Source: Dioszegia crocea
Taxonomy: Eukaryota > Basidiomycota > Tremellomycetes > Tremellales > Bulleribasidiaceae
Direction of reading: 5' to 3'
Assembly (NCBI GenBank): GCA_001600615.1
Contig: BCKK01000005.1
Coordinates: forward strand, 1,054,001-1,118,000
DNA: 64,000 nucleotides
Both the position numbers and the translations under genes were made by a program. The notes beneath the pieces are model-generated. The model was not told where the DNA came from and did not search any database. It was given only the letters and a program-made list of their open reading frames with translations. Every line of letters starts with the position of its first letter. The stretch's first letter is position 1. Positions 44,342 through 59,755 of the stretch are shown piece by piece.

Positions 44342-45976
44342 ATGCCCAAGCGAACTTCAGACGCAGCAGATGAGCCAGGCGCGAAGGCGGCGCCAGCTGG
44401 CAGAGTGCCAAAACTAGCGGAAGAGGACGAAGGGATGGGCGAGTTTGAGGATAAATGGGAGGACGACATTGAGAGTGAGAGTGGAGGTGAAGAGGAGGAG
44501 GATATGGGGGCGGATGGGGAAGGGGATGGGCAGGAAGGCGAGGATGGGGATGTGGGTGAGTTAAAAAATCCTTTTGGACCTTGGACCCAGCTTACAATAC
44601 TAGAGTTCACACCGGCGCAAGAAGATGAAGAGGTTGATGCACCCCCACCGACCAAAGAGACTTATCTGCCCGGAACGAAGCTTGGACCCGGAGAACAGCT
44701 CGTTGCCGATCAATCCGTCTACCTCGCCCTCCACTCTTTATCCTACGCATGGCCATGCCTCTCCTTCGATATCCTCCGGGACAATCTCGGCGAGGACCGT
44801 TCCACATTCCCCCATACCTCCTGGATCGTCACTGGCACCCAGGCCGGCGAGGTTCCAGGACAAGGCAAGGCGAAAGACGAGGTGGTCATCATGCGCCTTG
44901 GCGGCCTATCGCGGACACAGCGACATGACGAGGATGACTCTGATGCCGAGTCAGATGACGGCGAAGATGAAGTGGACGAAGATGCCACTCTCGATTTCCT
45001 CACTATCCCCCATGTAGGCTCTGTCAATCGGATAAGAGCCGCTCCCGTCACTGGTCAAATACCAGATCCATACCACGTCGCCACCTTCTCCGAGACGGGT
45101 AAAGTACACGTCTTTGACGTGAGACCGTATATCGATACTCTTGCCGGCTCGTCGAGACCCCGTCAAAAAGTCCCCATTCACACCATAACGAACCACGGGC
45201 GAAACGAGGGTTTCGCAGTGGAATGGGGACAGACGGGGTTGTTGACGGGTGATCTAGCCAGCAAGATCTTCTTGACGACCGTCACGCCTACCGGTTTTCA
45301 CACTTCCCCTAATCCCTATATGTCACATACTTCCTCTATTGAAGATCTTCAATGGTCACCGTCGGAATCTACGGTCTTTGCGTCGGCTTCGGCGGATAGG
45401 ACGGTACGGGTGTGGGATATTCGCGCGAAGAATAGGAAGAGCGTCGTCAGTGTGGAGGCGCATAGTGAGGATGTTAATGTGATTTCGTGGAATAAGGGGA
45501 CGGATTATTTGTTGGTCAGTGGAGGAGACGAGGGAGGATTGAAGGTTTGGGATTTGAGGAATTTCAAGGGGTAAGTCAACTCTCATTGTCTTATGTTTCT
45601 ACCCTCTTTCCCTTGCTCTCGGCCAGTCGCTAACATACGTAGAACACCAACCCCCGTCGCCCACTTCTCATGGCACAAAGCACCCATCACCTCGGTCGAA
45701 TGGCACCCTACCGACACCTCCATCTTCGCCGCTTCGGGCTCAGACGATCAAGTCACCCTCTGGGACTTATCAGTCGAGCAAGACGAAGATGAAGAGCCAA
45801 TCTCGTCCGGAGGTGTCAACCCCGATGGGACACCCATCAACGTGCCTGCGCAATTGATGTTTGTGCACCAGGGTCAGAAGGATGTTAAGGAGCTGCATTG
45901 GCATCCTCAGATCCCGGGGATGATGATTACCACTGCGAGTGATAGCTTTAATGCTTTCAAGACTATCTCGGTGTAG
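44342..45976 (+). CDS. RRB1: RRB1/GRWD1, glutamate-rich WD-repeat ribosome assembly factor
   Basis: Two exons, 44342-45570 and 45643-45976, starting [12 protein letters not shown]. Rrb1 is the dedicated chaperone of ribosomal protein uL3 and works in early pre-60S assembly. An acidic N-terminus leads to the family block [20 protein letters not shown] and [13 protein letters not shown] repeats follow: [134 protein letters not shown] and [20 protein letters not shown], ending FKTISV. The upstream in-frame ATG at 44150 lies in the promoter shared with uS7m and is unlikely to be the start. Confidence 0.93.
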
Positions 45977-46420
45977 GCGGTCGACTAGATGGCCGGGTAT
46001 GCGGGAAGGGCGATTGGAGAGCGAAAATCGTTTGCGGGCGTCGCACTGCCCGGTCAATTTGTGACTGTCGGGCTTACCATAGACACTAGCTTAGAAAATC
46101 TTGGTTCATGTACATATTCACAGGGTATCTCAGATGCATAGATAGACAAAAGATCGCTCATTCGTGATATCTACGCCTTGAGTCCCTCCGCTCGAACCGC
46201 GCTCTCTCCCCACTTGCCGGCGTGTCTTCCCTTGCCCAACTTCCCTGCTTGACACCAGTTATCCGCAATACCACCGTCCTCCGGACGAGGCATCGCAAGG
46301 ACGAGTATCTTGCCGAAATTCGACGATCCGTCGAATTCGTCGATCCAGCCACAGCACAGGCAAAAGCCATGTGCTAGATTTCAAGTGTAAAACATGCAAT
46401 AACGCGCTGTTTCACCTTCG
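45977..46420. other. convergent intergenic region with an unresolved open frame
   Basis: These 444 bp lie between the stops of RRB1 and the PIN gene. A stop-free plus-strand frame at about 46158-46374 ends EYLAEIRRSVEFVDPATAQA-KAMC. It has coding-like codon use but no ATG that I can connect. A 70-codon minus frame overlaps it. Either could be chance. Confidence 0.3.
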
Positions 46421-48610
46421 TTACCCCTTTGGCCGCTGAAGGAGGACGACCTTCTTCGGTCCAGTAGGATTCCGATCATCGAATCCTGGACGCGCGCCAG
46501 TGTAGCTATTATCCATATGATCGTACGGTGAGCGGGAAGGGCGGAAAGGCAGACCGTGAGGATTCGGCTGGAATGGTGGGGGCGGCCGCGAGTGATTGAA
46601 GTGTCCCGGGCCAGAACTAGGAATGAATGGAGCAGGACCTGGACCTGGACCTGGGGGTGGGGGTGGTCGCTGTAGGACGCGGGGCTGGAATTCGGGTGGG
46701 GGAGGACCGCGGAATTGATGGCGTGGGGGACCGCCATTGGGAGGACCGTGATGATTGTGCGGATGATGCTGATGCTGGTGAGGGTGCTGCTGATGCTGAT
46801 TATGAGGGTGAGGATGGTGGGGATGGTGACCGAATCCTCCGGGAGGACCGCCGCCGCCGCCGCCATGGCCATGGCCACCGCGATGATGATGGAAAGGTGG
46901 GGGNGGGGGTGGGACAGAGGGTGGACCAGGTGGCGGCGGGGGAGGACGCACGATCTGACCGTCGACAGGTGGAGGTCTGGGCGGACCAGGTCGTTGAAGC
47001 AGCACAAACCCGCCCCGGCCTGGTGATGGTGGTCCGCCATCTCGACCTCCTCTACCTCTCCCTCGACCTCGTCTTCCGCCTCGACCTCTGCTGCCCTCTT
47101 CACCATTCCTACCCTCTTGCCGACCCTGCCCATGCCCGCCGTCTGACTGAGTATCATCCTTCGTGCCATGCCCATTTGGTTCAGCAGCCGCTGCGAGAGT
47201 CGGGGGTAGGGCCAGTGGAGATCCCTTGAGATCCGCCATGGCAATTCCGGCCGGTACGGCAGACGGGACGGAAGTGGGCGAGGGATGATCCTGAGTTTGA
47301 CTCCCGCGCCCTCCAATAGAGGTATCGTCCCCACCAGCATTCACCTCGACAAGAGGTGCAGGTCTCCGAAGTAGGATCTTGACTTCCCGCTCGGGTTCCT
47401 CGGATCTGGCCTTTGAGTCGTTTCTCTCATGTCGAGCTCGTCCACCTCTTCCCTTCCCTCCTGCCCCTCTCCCACTTTCACCATCCCCACCCCGCCTACC
47501 TCCTCCCGCTCCGGCCTTACCGCCTCTCCCCCTCCCGCGCCTACCGGCCGATTCAGAATCAAACGACATATCCTCCTGCTCTTCATCCCTCAACACTTCC
47601 AGCGCCAACTCAAATCGCTCCGCCTCTTGACTGATAAGATACCCTTCTCCTCTCTCGGCATGATGATCCCGCCCACCCTCGCCTCCGAGCGCTTCCACGG
47701 CCAAAGGCGGATTGGCAACGAATAGCGTCGGCCAGATTCCGTATATGTCATCACCGCCAATTTCCGCCTGGTTTATACGCGCAAACCATCCGGCACAACT
47801 GAGGACATTTGCTGCCCATCTCGGTACGTCGTCGATGGGGATTGGCAACTCGCTCAATTCAGTGATGGGCAGTACCTCATCCTCGCGTTGAATCCGAATA
47901 CCGGTTCCGCGCTTGTAGTTCGTTCCGGCCTGAACGGTGATCGATGGATCATTGGATAAGAGCTTGTATTGTCGAGTGGCATGCTCGACGTAGCGTGTAG
48001 CTGATCGAGCTCCAATAGCCGCGTGCGAAGATCCCTTCTTGAGTAGATCAAGAGTACGGATCGCTGAGGTCTTCAGCGGTTGATCATGCACACAAGGCCA
48101 ATTCCCTCAGAGACTTACCGTCATTTGGAAGAACCAACTCCCATCCTTTAGCAGCGAGTCTTCTCACGCTCCTCGGCGCCCAAATCAGGACCGACGCGTC
48201 CAATACCGCCACCCGCCATTTATCATCCTCATCATCCTCCTCCGCCTCTTCCGGCTCTATATCCTCATCATGCGTCAAAGCATCCACCTTCTCTTCGCTA
48301 TCCATATCGATCCTTCCCAATCCTGCAAACTTCTCCTTGACCCCAACACCCATGCCGCCCTCGCCAGCCGTTGCAGGCTTTACAGCTGTTGGCTGGGGTG
48401 CCTTCTGTCCATTCGTACCATTAGCCGCGGTGGGCGGTTTCGATACCTGGATAGACTGCACTTTCGACTCCAACTCCGAGATCTGATGATTCAGCAGAGC
48501 CGTCGAGAGAGATTTCTGAAGTGCAGCTTGGCGTGCAGCCTGAAATAACCGATCAGCGACGATAACTTGGCCGGTCCAGATGGGAGACGTACGAGCTCAT
48601 CGTGGTGCAT
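46421..48610 (-). CDS. PIN-domain protein with long RG-, His- and Pro-rich tail
   Basis: The first exon is short (MHHDEL), then AARQAALQKSLSTALLNHQI. The predicted PIN nuclease fold starts at WRVAVLDASVLIWAPRSVRR, LAAKGWELVLPND, and continues RTLDLLKKGSSHAAIGARSA, TRYVEHATRQYKLLSND, GDDIYGIWPTLFVANPPLAV. The Asp of VLDAS is the expected first acidic residue of a PIN site. About 330 C-terminal residues are low complexity: RGRGRGG, HPHPHNQHQQHPHQHQHHPH and polyproline. A short element recurs in the tail: VKILLRRP, FVLLQRP, RVLQRP and VVLLQRPKG at the very C-terminus, similar to the RP-containing core of RNA-binding SUZ motifs. This suggests an RNA-linked nuclease or scaffold. One ambiguous base (n) lies at 46904 inside the tail. 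Confidence 0.7.
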
Positions 48611-49049
48611 GCTGCTTTCTCTCTTTTGGGATGCAGTTCGGCGGTGTTGCCGCTGCGTGTGGTCTGTAGCTGACTCGGTGGCTACACACCCATTTGTAAA
48701 GGTTTAGAGGTGGAGCGGCGGACGAAGTGGGTCATTGGGGTCGGATTTGTTGACTTGCCACCAGAATTGGTGATTCCAATGCAGGATGTGGATGGCGTGC
48801 CGAGACCTATTCTAGATCACTGTGGGGAGCTTCGACGGTGTATTTGTATAGCTGTCTAGGCAATAGGCAAGGCAAGGACAAATCAGTGATCAAAGGAGTG
48901 GTTCTGAATTACAGGGCCTGTTTTGGCGATAACGCCGTAAAACTCCGTACACAAGCCCTCCCTTATGTTGGAAACGTAGGGGGTACTTTGGTTGAAATGT
49001 CGAATTTTGGGTGATACGACTCTTCTCTATAAACAACACATACGACAGC
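48611..49049. promoter_or_regulatory. divergent intergenic region, PIN gene and bL19m
   Basis: 439 bp between outward start codons. No TATA box stands out and no other gene is seen. Confidence 0.4.
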
Positions 49050-49718
49050 ATGGCAGGCAACCCACGTAGCGCTCTTGCAACTCTGCGAACCGCCGTCAAG
49101 GCTGGTGAAACCTCTAAAATGGGCCTTCTGAGGATGTTCACCCGATCATCAGTGACCCAAACCCGTATGTCAAGCGTGTCCTTACTTGACTACCCTACAC
49201 GAGGCTGACTATCATCAGCCTATCCCTTCTCCTCAACAGCTATCACCACCCCCTCCCCTACCCCCAACCCAGCTCGCAATCTCCTTTCCCCTCGAAAAGG
49301 CGCCGGCCTAATAAATCACATCAACCTACAATTACGAGACACCTACGATCCCAAATCCCTAACCACCACCCTCTTCTCTCGCCGACATCGTGATCGTATC
49401 CAGGCTGGATCGGTCCTTACTGTCGTCTCTTACACTTCATCCGCACGAACGACCACATCAGTGTTCTCGGGCGTGCTCATGGGTGTACGCAGGCGGGGAA
49501 TCGATACGGCCTTCAGGCTCCGGAACGTCATTGCGAAAGTAGGCATGGAGGTGGATTTCAAGGTGCTTAGTCCGTTGATTAGGGAGATTAAGGTGGTGAG
49601 AAGGGCAGATGGGAAGAGCGGATTGAAGCATCTTGGAAGGGCTAAAGTGGGGTATTTGAGGGAGAGGCCAGGGGCGATGAGCCAGATCGCGTCGGCGCTG
49701 AAGACGGCCGCCAAGTAG
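49050..49718 (+). CDS. IMG1: mitochondrial ribosomal protein bL19m (IMG1)
   Basis: Two exons, 49050-49164 and 49219-49718, about 204 aa. The N-terminus (MAGNPRSALATLRTAVKAGE) is basic and fits a mitochondrial presequence. The bL19 core is plain: RRHRDRIQAGSVLTVVSYTS, TTTSVFSGVLMGVRRRGIDT, AFRLRNVIAKVGMEVDFKVL, SPLIREIKVVRRADG, then LGRAKVGYLRERPGAMSQIA. bL19 lies at the subunit interface of the large mitoribosomal subunit. In the segment before the core, ARNLLSPRKGAGLINHINLQ fits fungal homologues. Confidence 0.88.
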
Positions 49719-50710
49719 AGATGGGGCCAGCATATGCGATTTTATGCTGAGTCCGGTGTGTTTGAGCTCGATCGAAGTAAAGGCGGCATCCTGGCGAAAG
49801 CTGACTAGGCCTGGCGTACAGGTTCAAAGATTCAATATCTGATGAGTAACCTCTGACTGATGTCCGACACGAAGTGAAGATCAATAACCAACTCTACTTA
49901 CACGCCCCACCGAGGTTCCCTTGACGAGGTTCCCTTGATATTACCAATGCTAGCAGGGTGATCTGCTCAATCGTTTTTGGCCTTCGGGAGTCACCGGCCA
50001 CCTCAAGCAGTATATCGTCTCCGCGGACCTGATTACCACTGGCGTAGTTGACGGCCATCACTAGCTTACAACCTCATGCCTAACTTATGCTCCGATGCCG
50101 CCTAGATTGCGACACAATCGACGTTCCAGTCTTCCAGTAGATCTTACAATCGATGATTAAGCCCAGAGCAGAAATTTAGTCTCGGTCAGTCAGAAAAGCG
50201 CAGCTATCGGGCATGATCTTAGGAATTGAGGGGTCTGTCAACTTTCTGCTCGCAGACTTTGACTTAGGACAAGTTGTACCCATCGCCCTGAGGCATACTT
50301 GCTCCGCGCCAGCCGACCTCGGTCTGTAGGGTGACTGCTGCTTGTGAACGAGAGGTATAATCTCCAGGTCAGATGCATAGCGCTAGCTCTGGCTCGCTAG
50401 ACACAAAAGATCCGCCAGCTGCACTTACGGCGTGCCCTCTGCCTATATCAAATGCACAGCCTCGCTGCCTCTTACGTGTCACTGCTCTGTATATCTGCAT
50501 GCATGATTGCTACCCACAGCTACTGCATCGACGACCTATCGGTGCCTCACCACTCGGTCCCGAGGGTAGCGCAGAATTACCGGAAGCGGCTATTTTCGGC
50601 TTATCAATCAAGGATGTACGGATAGATCCGAAGCCATTCGGCCGAGCGAGCTGATTAATCGAATCGAGTCAACTGCACATTCGCACGTCAACTGATAACA
50701 ACACCCTCGC
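49719..50710. other. about 1 kb without a supported gene
   Basis: A perfect tandem 14-bp duplication (CGAGGTTCCCTTGA twice) lies at 49911-49938. A 93-codon plus frame at 50373-50654 has no domain and I do not call it. The rest is featureless to my reading and probably holds the promoter of the gene at 51180. Confidence 0.4.
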
Positions 50711-50719
50711 TATATATAG
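50711..50719 (+). promoter_or_regulatory. TATA box (TATATATAG)
   Basis: TATATATAG lies 76 bp before the first ATG at 50795, followed by a C/T-rich initiator region. This places the transcript start at about 50740-50780, making a leader of roughly 400 nt for the gene at 51180. Confidence 0.6.
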
Positions 50720-50794
50720 TCAACGTCCCCCCAGGTTCTCTTTCACATCACCCATCCACACTTCATACACTACACTCACCATCTACAACCCAAA

Positions 50795-50806
50795 ATGTCC
50801 TGCTAA
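50795..50806 (+). promoter_or_regulatory. minimal upstream ORF (Met-Ser-Cys-stop)
   Basis: The first ATG after the TATA box has the excellent fungal start context CCAAAATGTC, yet the frame ends after three codons. It should capture most scanning ribosomes and so limit or regulate translation of the downstream frame. Confidence 0.5.
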
Positions 50807-50886
50807 ACGCCCAAACCACCTACCCCAGCGTCTATCCCACACACTGTCTTCCCAAACCCATACCCAAACCCCCTACACAACACACC

Positions 50887-51021
50887 ATGTCAGCTCATCG
50901 ACCCCCTTATACCATCCCCTTCCGCATCGGAACTATCCCAAGCCTACCCACTTATCCATACACTGCCCTCCCACCCTCACTCCCGCTTCCCCAGGGACCA
51001 TCACTCGATCTAGGCGACTAG
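50887..51021 (+). promoter_or_regulatory. second upstream ORF, 44 codons
   Basis: ATG at 50887 in the context CACACCATGTC runs to the TAG at 51019-51021 and encodes a Pro-rich peptide (MSAHRPPYTIPFRIGTIPSL...). It ends 158 bp before the main start. It is not in frame with the main ORF. Confidence 0.4.
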
Positions 51022-51179
51022 CCCATTCACCATCTACCCCTTACACTGGTAACTACTCTTCGTCAAACGGTACAACCTACAACACGATCGCTTTAGCGTC
51101 AAACAAAACATCGACACCTAGTCGACCCCCACTGCGACACCGTCGTTCTTCCTCTTCGTACATCCCTACTCCATCCACT

Positions 51180-52142
51180 ATGCGTTTCTCCCCTGCCTAC
51201 GCCCGTCCCACCCTCACCCCCTTGGGGCAGAGGCTCCTTGTTCTCTCCGAGCGTAAGCTATACGACCTCGACGCTCAGGCCAGTAACCGAGACTCGGGCA
51301 CAACACTCCTTCGTGGCGTCCTCGTTCGCGAGACGGTCCGGACCGCCTGGTCTGCCGTTGATGAGGGTCGCGAGGGCGGTCTGTCGGACTGGTCCCAGAC
51401 CAACGCAATGGGCCTGGACGTCATCGGCGAGGACGAAGAGGAGGAGGACCCACAGGCGAGCGAGGATAGGTGGTTCGAGGATCTCCTTACTGAGCTCGGG
51501 GACGGAGAGGAGCACGAGGCGGAAGACTGGACACCCCCTCCTACCGACGGCTCGGCTACAGTCCAAGTCTTGCCTGTTTACACCGACGAGCCCTTGTCTA
51601 TCGAGCCCGCCGTCATTACTCCTACTCACATCGAGTACATTCTTCCCTCCCCCGAAACCACCACAACCTCACCTCCTCTATCCCTACCCATCACTCCCAT
51701 TGACGAGTCTACCCATCCCGACCTTCTCTCCCTCTCTGAGCTTGAAGAGTGCGAAGATCTCGTCCTTCCCCCTCTCCTCCTTCGTTCCTGGTCGAGCGAT
51801 AGCGCCGAGAGCAGCTTCGACTCCGACGAATGCCTCACTCCCGTGCTTGGTTGTGCGGAGCTGGAGGATCATGATGAAGATTTTGGGTGGGAGTTGAAGG
51901 GTGGCAAGGCGGGTCAAGAAGCTGAGCATGAGGAAGGCTACTGGAATCGGGAGAGGTGGGAGAGGTATGGTCAGAAGGTGCACACGGAGGTCGGGGCGTC
52001 AGTGCAACAAAGCGAGCGCCAGGAGGATTATACTGGCGGAGAAGATGACGGCTGGGATCGGGAGAGGTGGGAGAAGTACGGGCAGCGAGTGTATCCAAAG
52101 TTCGGAGGAGGCGAGGGGCAGGTACGGATTCGAGGTTTTTAA
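51180..52142 (+). CDS. unidentified acidic protein with a duplicated RERWE motif
   Basis: Single-exon frame of 320 codons beginning MRFSPAYARPTLTPLGQRLL. The same frame has no stop upstream as far as about 50729, but there is no further ATG. I know no family. Residues 75-130 are very acidic, and the middle is Thr/Ser/Pro/Glu-rich (TTTTSPPLSLPITPIDEST). Near the C-terminus a motif occurs twice: GYWNRERWERYGQKVH at about residue 252 and GWDRERWEKYGQRVYPKFGG at about residue 290, spaced by an acidic linker. The protein is likely disordered and soluble. The TATA box, long leader and two upstream ORFs suggest a regulated gene. Confidence 0.6.
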   Translation: MRFSPAYARPTLTPLGQRLLVLSERKLYDLDAQASNRDSGTTLLRGVLVRETVRTAWSAVDEGREGGLSDWSQTNAMGLDVIGEDEEEEDPQASEDRWFEDLLTELGDGEEHEAEDWTPPPTDGSATVQVLPVYTDEPLSIEPAVITPTHIEYILPSPETTTTSPPLSLPITPIDESTHPDLLSLSELEECEDLVLPPLLLRSWSSDSAESSFDSDECLTPVLGCAELEDHDEDFGWELKGGKAGQEAEHEEGYWNRERWERYGQKVHTEVGASVQQSERQEDYTGGEDDGWDRERWEKYGQRVYPKFGGGEGQVRIRGF

Positions 52143-52669
52143 ACGATTCATAGTTTTTTTACTAGGTTCTATCTCTTTTTTCAGGTCAATATGTGTGTTG
52201 AATGCAGCAGCTTGATGTGAACACCAGCTATACCGTGCTAATGCTATACCACCACATTCCGCTGCGGGTCGCTTTCAGGCACCAGGCACGACTTATGACA
52301 CAACACAGCCATTTCGCCACCGGGGCCTATTTCCGTTCCATCTCTTACCCATATAGCCACAATCACACAGAGTCCCTTCCAGCTCGTCGTTGTCTTGTCA
52401 GCTTCTATCCACCAGCTCAGTCGATCGTCGGAGTGACCGCCAACAATCCCGACTCTCAGTTTGACACCATATAGCACTTATCTTGGTAGTTCTTGGCTCC
52501 TTTATCCTCGGCAGATCCTCCTCAAGGTGCCTTCCGAGTCCCCTCCTCGTTTTTTACTGGGACTATACCTTGCATCGTCACACTCGAGGCTCCGAGAAAT
52601 TGCTCGTTATCCTCGCTTGTACTCGAAATCTACTCGGTCATTCATTCAGCAAGCCTGTTCTAGTCCAGG
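52143..52669. other. intergenic, no gene seen
   Basis: 527 bp between the unidentified gene and the IQ-motif gene. Frames on both strands at 52200-52750 lack coding character. Confidence 0.4.
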
Positions 52670-54910
52670 ATGACTTCCCTCGCCCCTGGCGAGATATCGC
52701 TTGGTGCGCCTCTAGCCTCAGCCTCAGCTCAAGCTATATCCGATCATAGCTCTTCGGCGCCGATACCGAAGGCCGAGGAAGCCCGAACGACAACAAGCAC
52801 AGATGACCGAGACACCGCCGCTGCTCTTGTCATTCAGAAACACTACAGGGGTTATGCGTCACGCAAGAAGTCCAAGAGTGTTGTAATGTGAGCAATCTCT
52901 CTTGCTTGTTTCATGGTTCTTGTCTGACATTATCAGGGGTAGAGAGGCACGCTGGGATGAGGTTCTGAAGAATAATGAGGAGCAAAGCTATGCGGCAGAG
53001 CAGCTGGACAACAAGAATGATGTCAGATCTAGGTGAGTTGCAGCTCGCGGCTGATCACTGAGCCGATCCTCACCCTGTGAGCTTTGATATTAGTACTGAT
53101 CTTTGAAGATGGAGAAGAGGCATAAAGGCGGCAGCACGTATACAAGCAGGCGAAGCCATCCATCCTACATCAATGGCCGCCAACGCCAAAGCTGGTCCAT
53201 CCCAAACCTCCCGGCCGGAATTGGACGAGAAGACGCGGAAACATCGCCGAGCGCGATTCTGGGGGAAGCTCACGATGCCTTCCGATAAGCCTAGGGACGA
53301 AGGGGAGGAGTTGCCATTCAGCAGTAAAGCGCTCGAACAGCAGCATTGGCTCGAAATGATTGATGGCAAGGTGAGTCTGGGCGGCTGGGCTGCTTTTGGT
53401 GACTGTGCTGATTGTGGGCAGCATCGATATGGTAGTAATCTAAAGTACTACTTCCGGGAGTGGAAAGATGCCGACACTAAGGACAATTTCTTCAGGTGGT
53501 GAGCAGCAATCAAAGGATGCATTCTGAGAATGATGCTGATGATACAGGCTGGACAGGGGTGATGGAAAGGATCTTGACTTGGAAGAACTGCCGCGAGATA
53601 GGCTGGAGAAGGAGACTATAACGTAGGTCTCTTTGTCCCTTCCATTACCAGTAGCTGATCTTCTCAGATACCTTTCAGCAGAGCAGAGGCTTAACTATCT
53701 CGTCGAGATTGACAACGAGGGTCTGATACGATGGTGAGCCACGGCATCTTGTATCCCCTGAGCTCAGTCAACTGACCAAAACAGGTCTCACAATGGTGAA
53801 CTCGTAAGCCTGACCAGAAACCTGATCGAAAAGCAGAACTAACAAATCAGGTCGATACTGCCGCCGGACGATGGCGCGACTCAGGAGACGGGACCGGAAT
53901 AGTACAAGATGAATCCTACACCGAGGCCCACGCTCCCAAAAAGCCAGTCTACACTTCTCCAGGAGCCGACAAGACCCCGCGACCCGCTCCAGCAGGCGCT
54001 GATGACGACGACGATAGCGCATCGAGCGTGTCGTCCGACAGTTATGGCGCACTGAGCGATTTACAGGAGAACGAGGCGACGCATTACGATGAGTATAATC
54101 CGGATGAAGAGGGCGGTTGGTTGGAGCGGAAAGTCAAGGCTGTTACGCCGGCGGGGATAACGAAGGATTTGTTGAGGAAGACGTTGAGGTCAGTTCTGGT
54201 TCCCGTGTCTAGGGTTGAAAGCTGATAGTATCAGAGGCAATACTTGGATATATGCGAGCGATATGAAGATGAATATGTTTATTGGGATTAAGCAAAGTGG
54301 GACGTTTCAGCATTCGTCCTGTAAGTCCTTTCACCCTGGCGGCGGCTACCTCTCATTGAGATTCCGCTAATTTCTAGTCACTTCAGGCGGGAAAGTCACG
54401 TCGGCCGGTATCATCGTCGTAAAAAGAGGACGGATAACGAAGCTCAACCCACATAGTGGGCATTATCGGAGTACGATTCAGGTGAGCTACCCCTTCCCAC
54501 CTACCCCGCACCTCTAGGCCTAGCTCCACTCTATCGTGCCATCATCAGTGACTGACACTGTGCAGCACTACCGAGCCTTCATCGCGCAACTAGAAGACAA
54601 GGGAGCAGATCTGTCCCATGTTAAAGTTGGCAAAAGCGTCATGGTGAGTTCCCAGCTTCATCCCCTTCTGCTTTTCCTCGGACCCTGGGCTGATGGCCAA
54701 TAGCAAATGTGGGGTCTTGGCAAATATACCGCTGTCACCAAAGGTCAAAAAGCATTCTTTGAGGACTTTAAGCGGAAATTACACCTCAAACATGAACCGA
54801 ATGAGTATGAGAAATCGGAGGCGATGCGCAAGAGGATTGAGGAGGCTGAAGAGAAGAGGGCGGACGGTGGGCCCGGTGAGGGTCATGGGGTGGAGGGGCC
54901 TGCGAGATGA
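52670..54910 (+). CDS. fungal IQ-motif (calmodulin-binding) protein
   Basis: About ten exons starting MTSLAPGEISLGAPL. An IQ motif sits at residues about 50-70 (AALVIQKHYRGYASRKKSKS), and a second, degenerate one (GIKAAARIQAGEA) soon after. The rest follows a conserved fungal architecture: LEQQHWLEMIDGKHRYGSNL, KYYFREWKDADTKDNFFRWL, DRGDGKDLDLEELPRDRLEK, ETITYLSAEQRLNYLVEIDN and EGLIRWSHNGELVDT. The C-terminal part has NMFIGIKQSGTFQHSSF, GKVTSAGIIVVKRGRITKLN, PHSGHYRSTIQHYRAFIAQL and VGKSVMQMWGLGKYTAVTKG. From memory, such proteins are found across ascomycetes and basidiomycetes and are thought to bind calmodulin, but I know no firm biochemical role. The C-terminus is a charged helix. Confidence 0.8.
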
Positions 54911-55397
54911 GGTCAAGCTGAGTGTTGACCCTAAGTATACAATGATCTGCCGCAAGAACTGGTTTTGAAGTATAATGCAAATATCTCTGCAACCCCTCCT
55001 TACAAGGAGGACGCTCTTCACAGCCTCCAACCTGCATTTCAGTCTGCAGGCTGTCGAAAGTGTCGGGGTATACAACTCTATTATCCTCCATCGGTCAATT
55101 CGCCCGGCATTGTAACGAGCTAGCAATCTATGAATAACTGCGACTGCAATAATGTGAGATAGGCTATCCCCGACTTTTGCAACCAAGCCCAAAGGCACGA
55201 ATATACCTGCGCGCAAATATGAAAAGGTTACAGATGCACAACGGAATTCTGAACCGTATCACGAGTGTATAGACTAATATAACGAGCAGCCCGAAGCATT
55301 TCCCAAGCACTTCCAGCCCCGCTTGGTCGCTTGTGATCAGCATCACTCTCCGTCTCCTACTCCCTTCCTACTCTTTGCTTCTGTCCCTACCGCCTTA
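54911..55397. other. convergent intergenic region
   Basis: 487 bp between the 3' ends of the IQ-motif gene and UBP15. No gene seen; both 3' UTRs should lie here. Confidence 0.4.

Positions 55398-59755
<4,358 letters not shown>

Noticed and set aside
44314..45051. Ser-rich minus-strand frames inside RRB1
   Set aside because: Shadows of the acidic plus-strand coding sequence; Asp/Glu codons read as Ser on the other strand.
46627..47229. 200-codon plus-strand frame across the PIN-protein tail
   Set aside because: Antisense shadow of a Pro/Gly/His-rich tail; the minus strand carries the conserved PIN domain.
50373..50654. 93-codon plus frame in the gap before the uORF gene
   Set aside because: No domain and no splice or promoter support.
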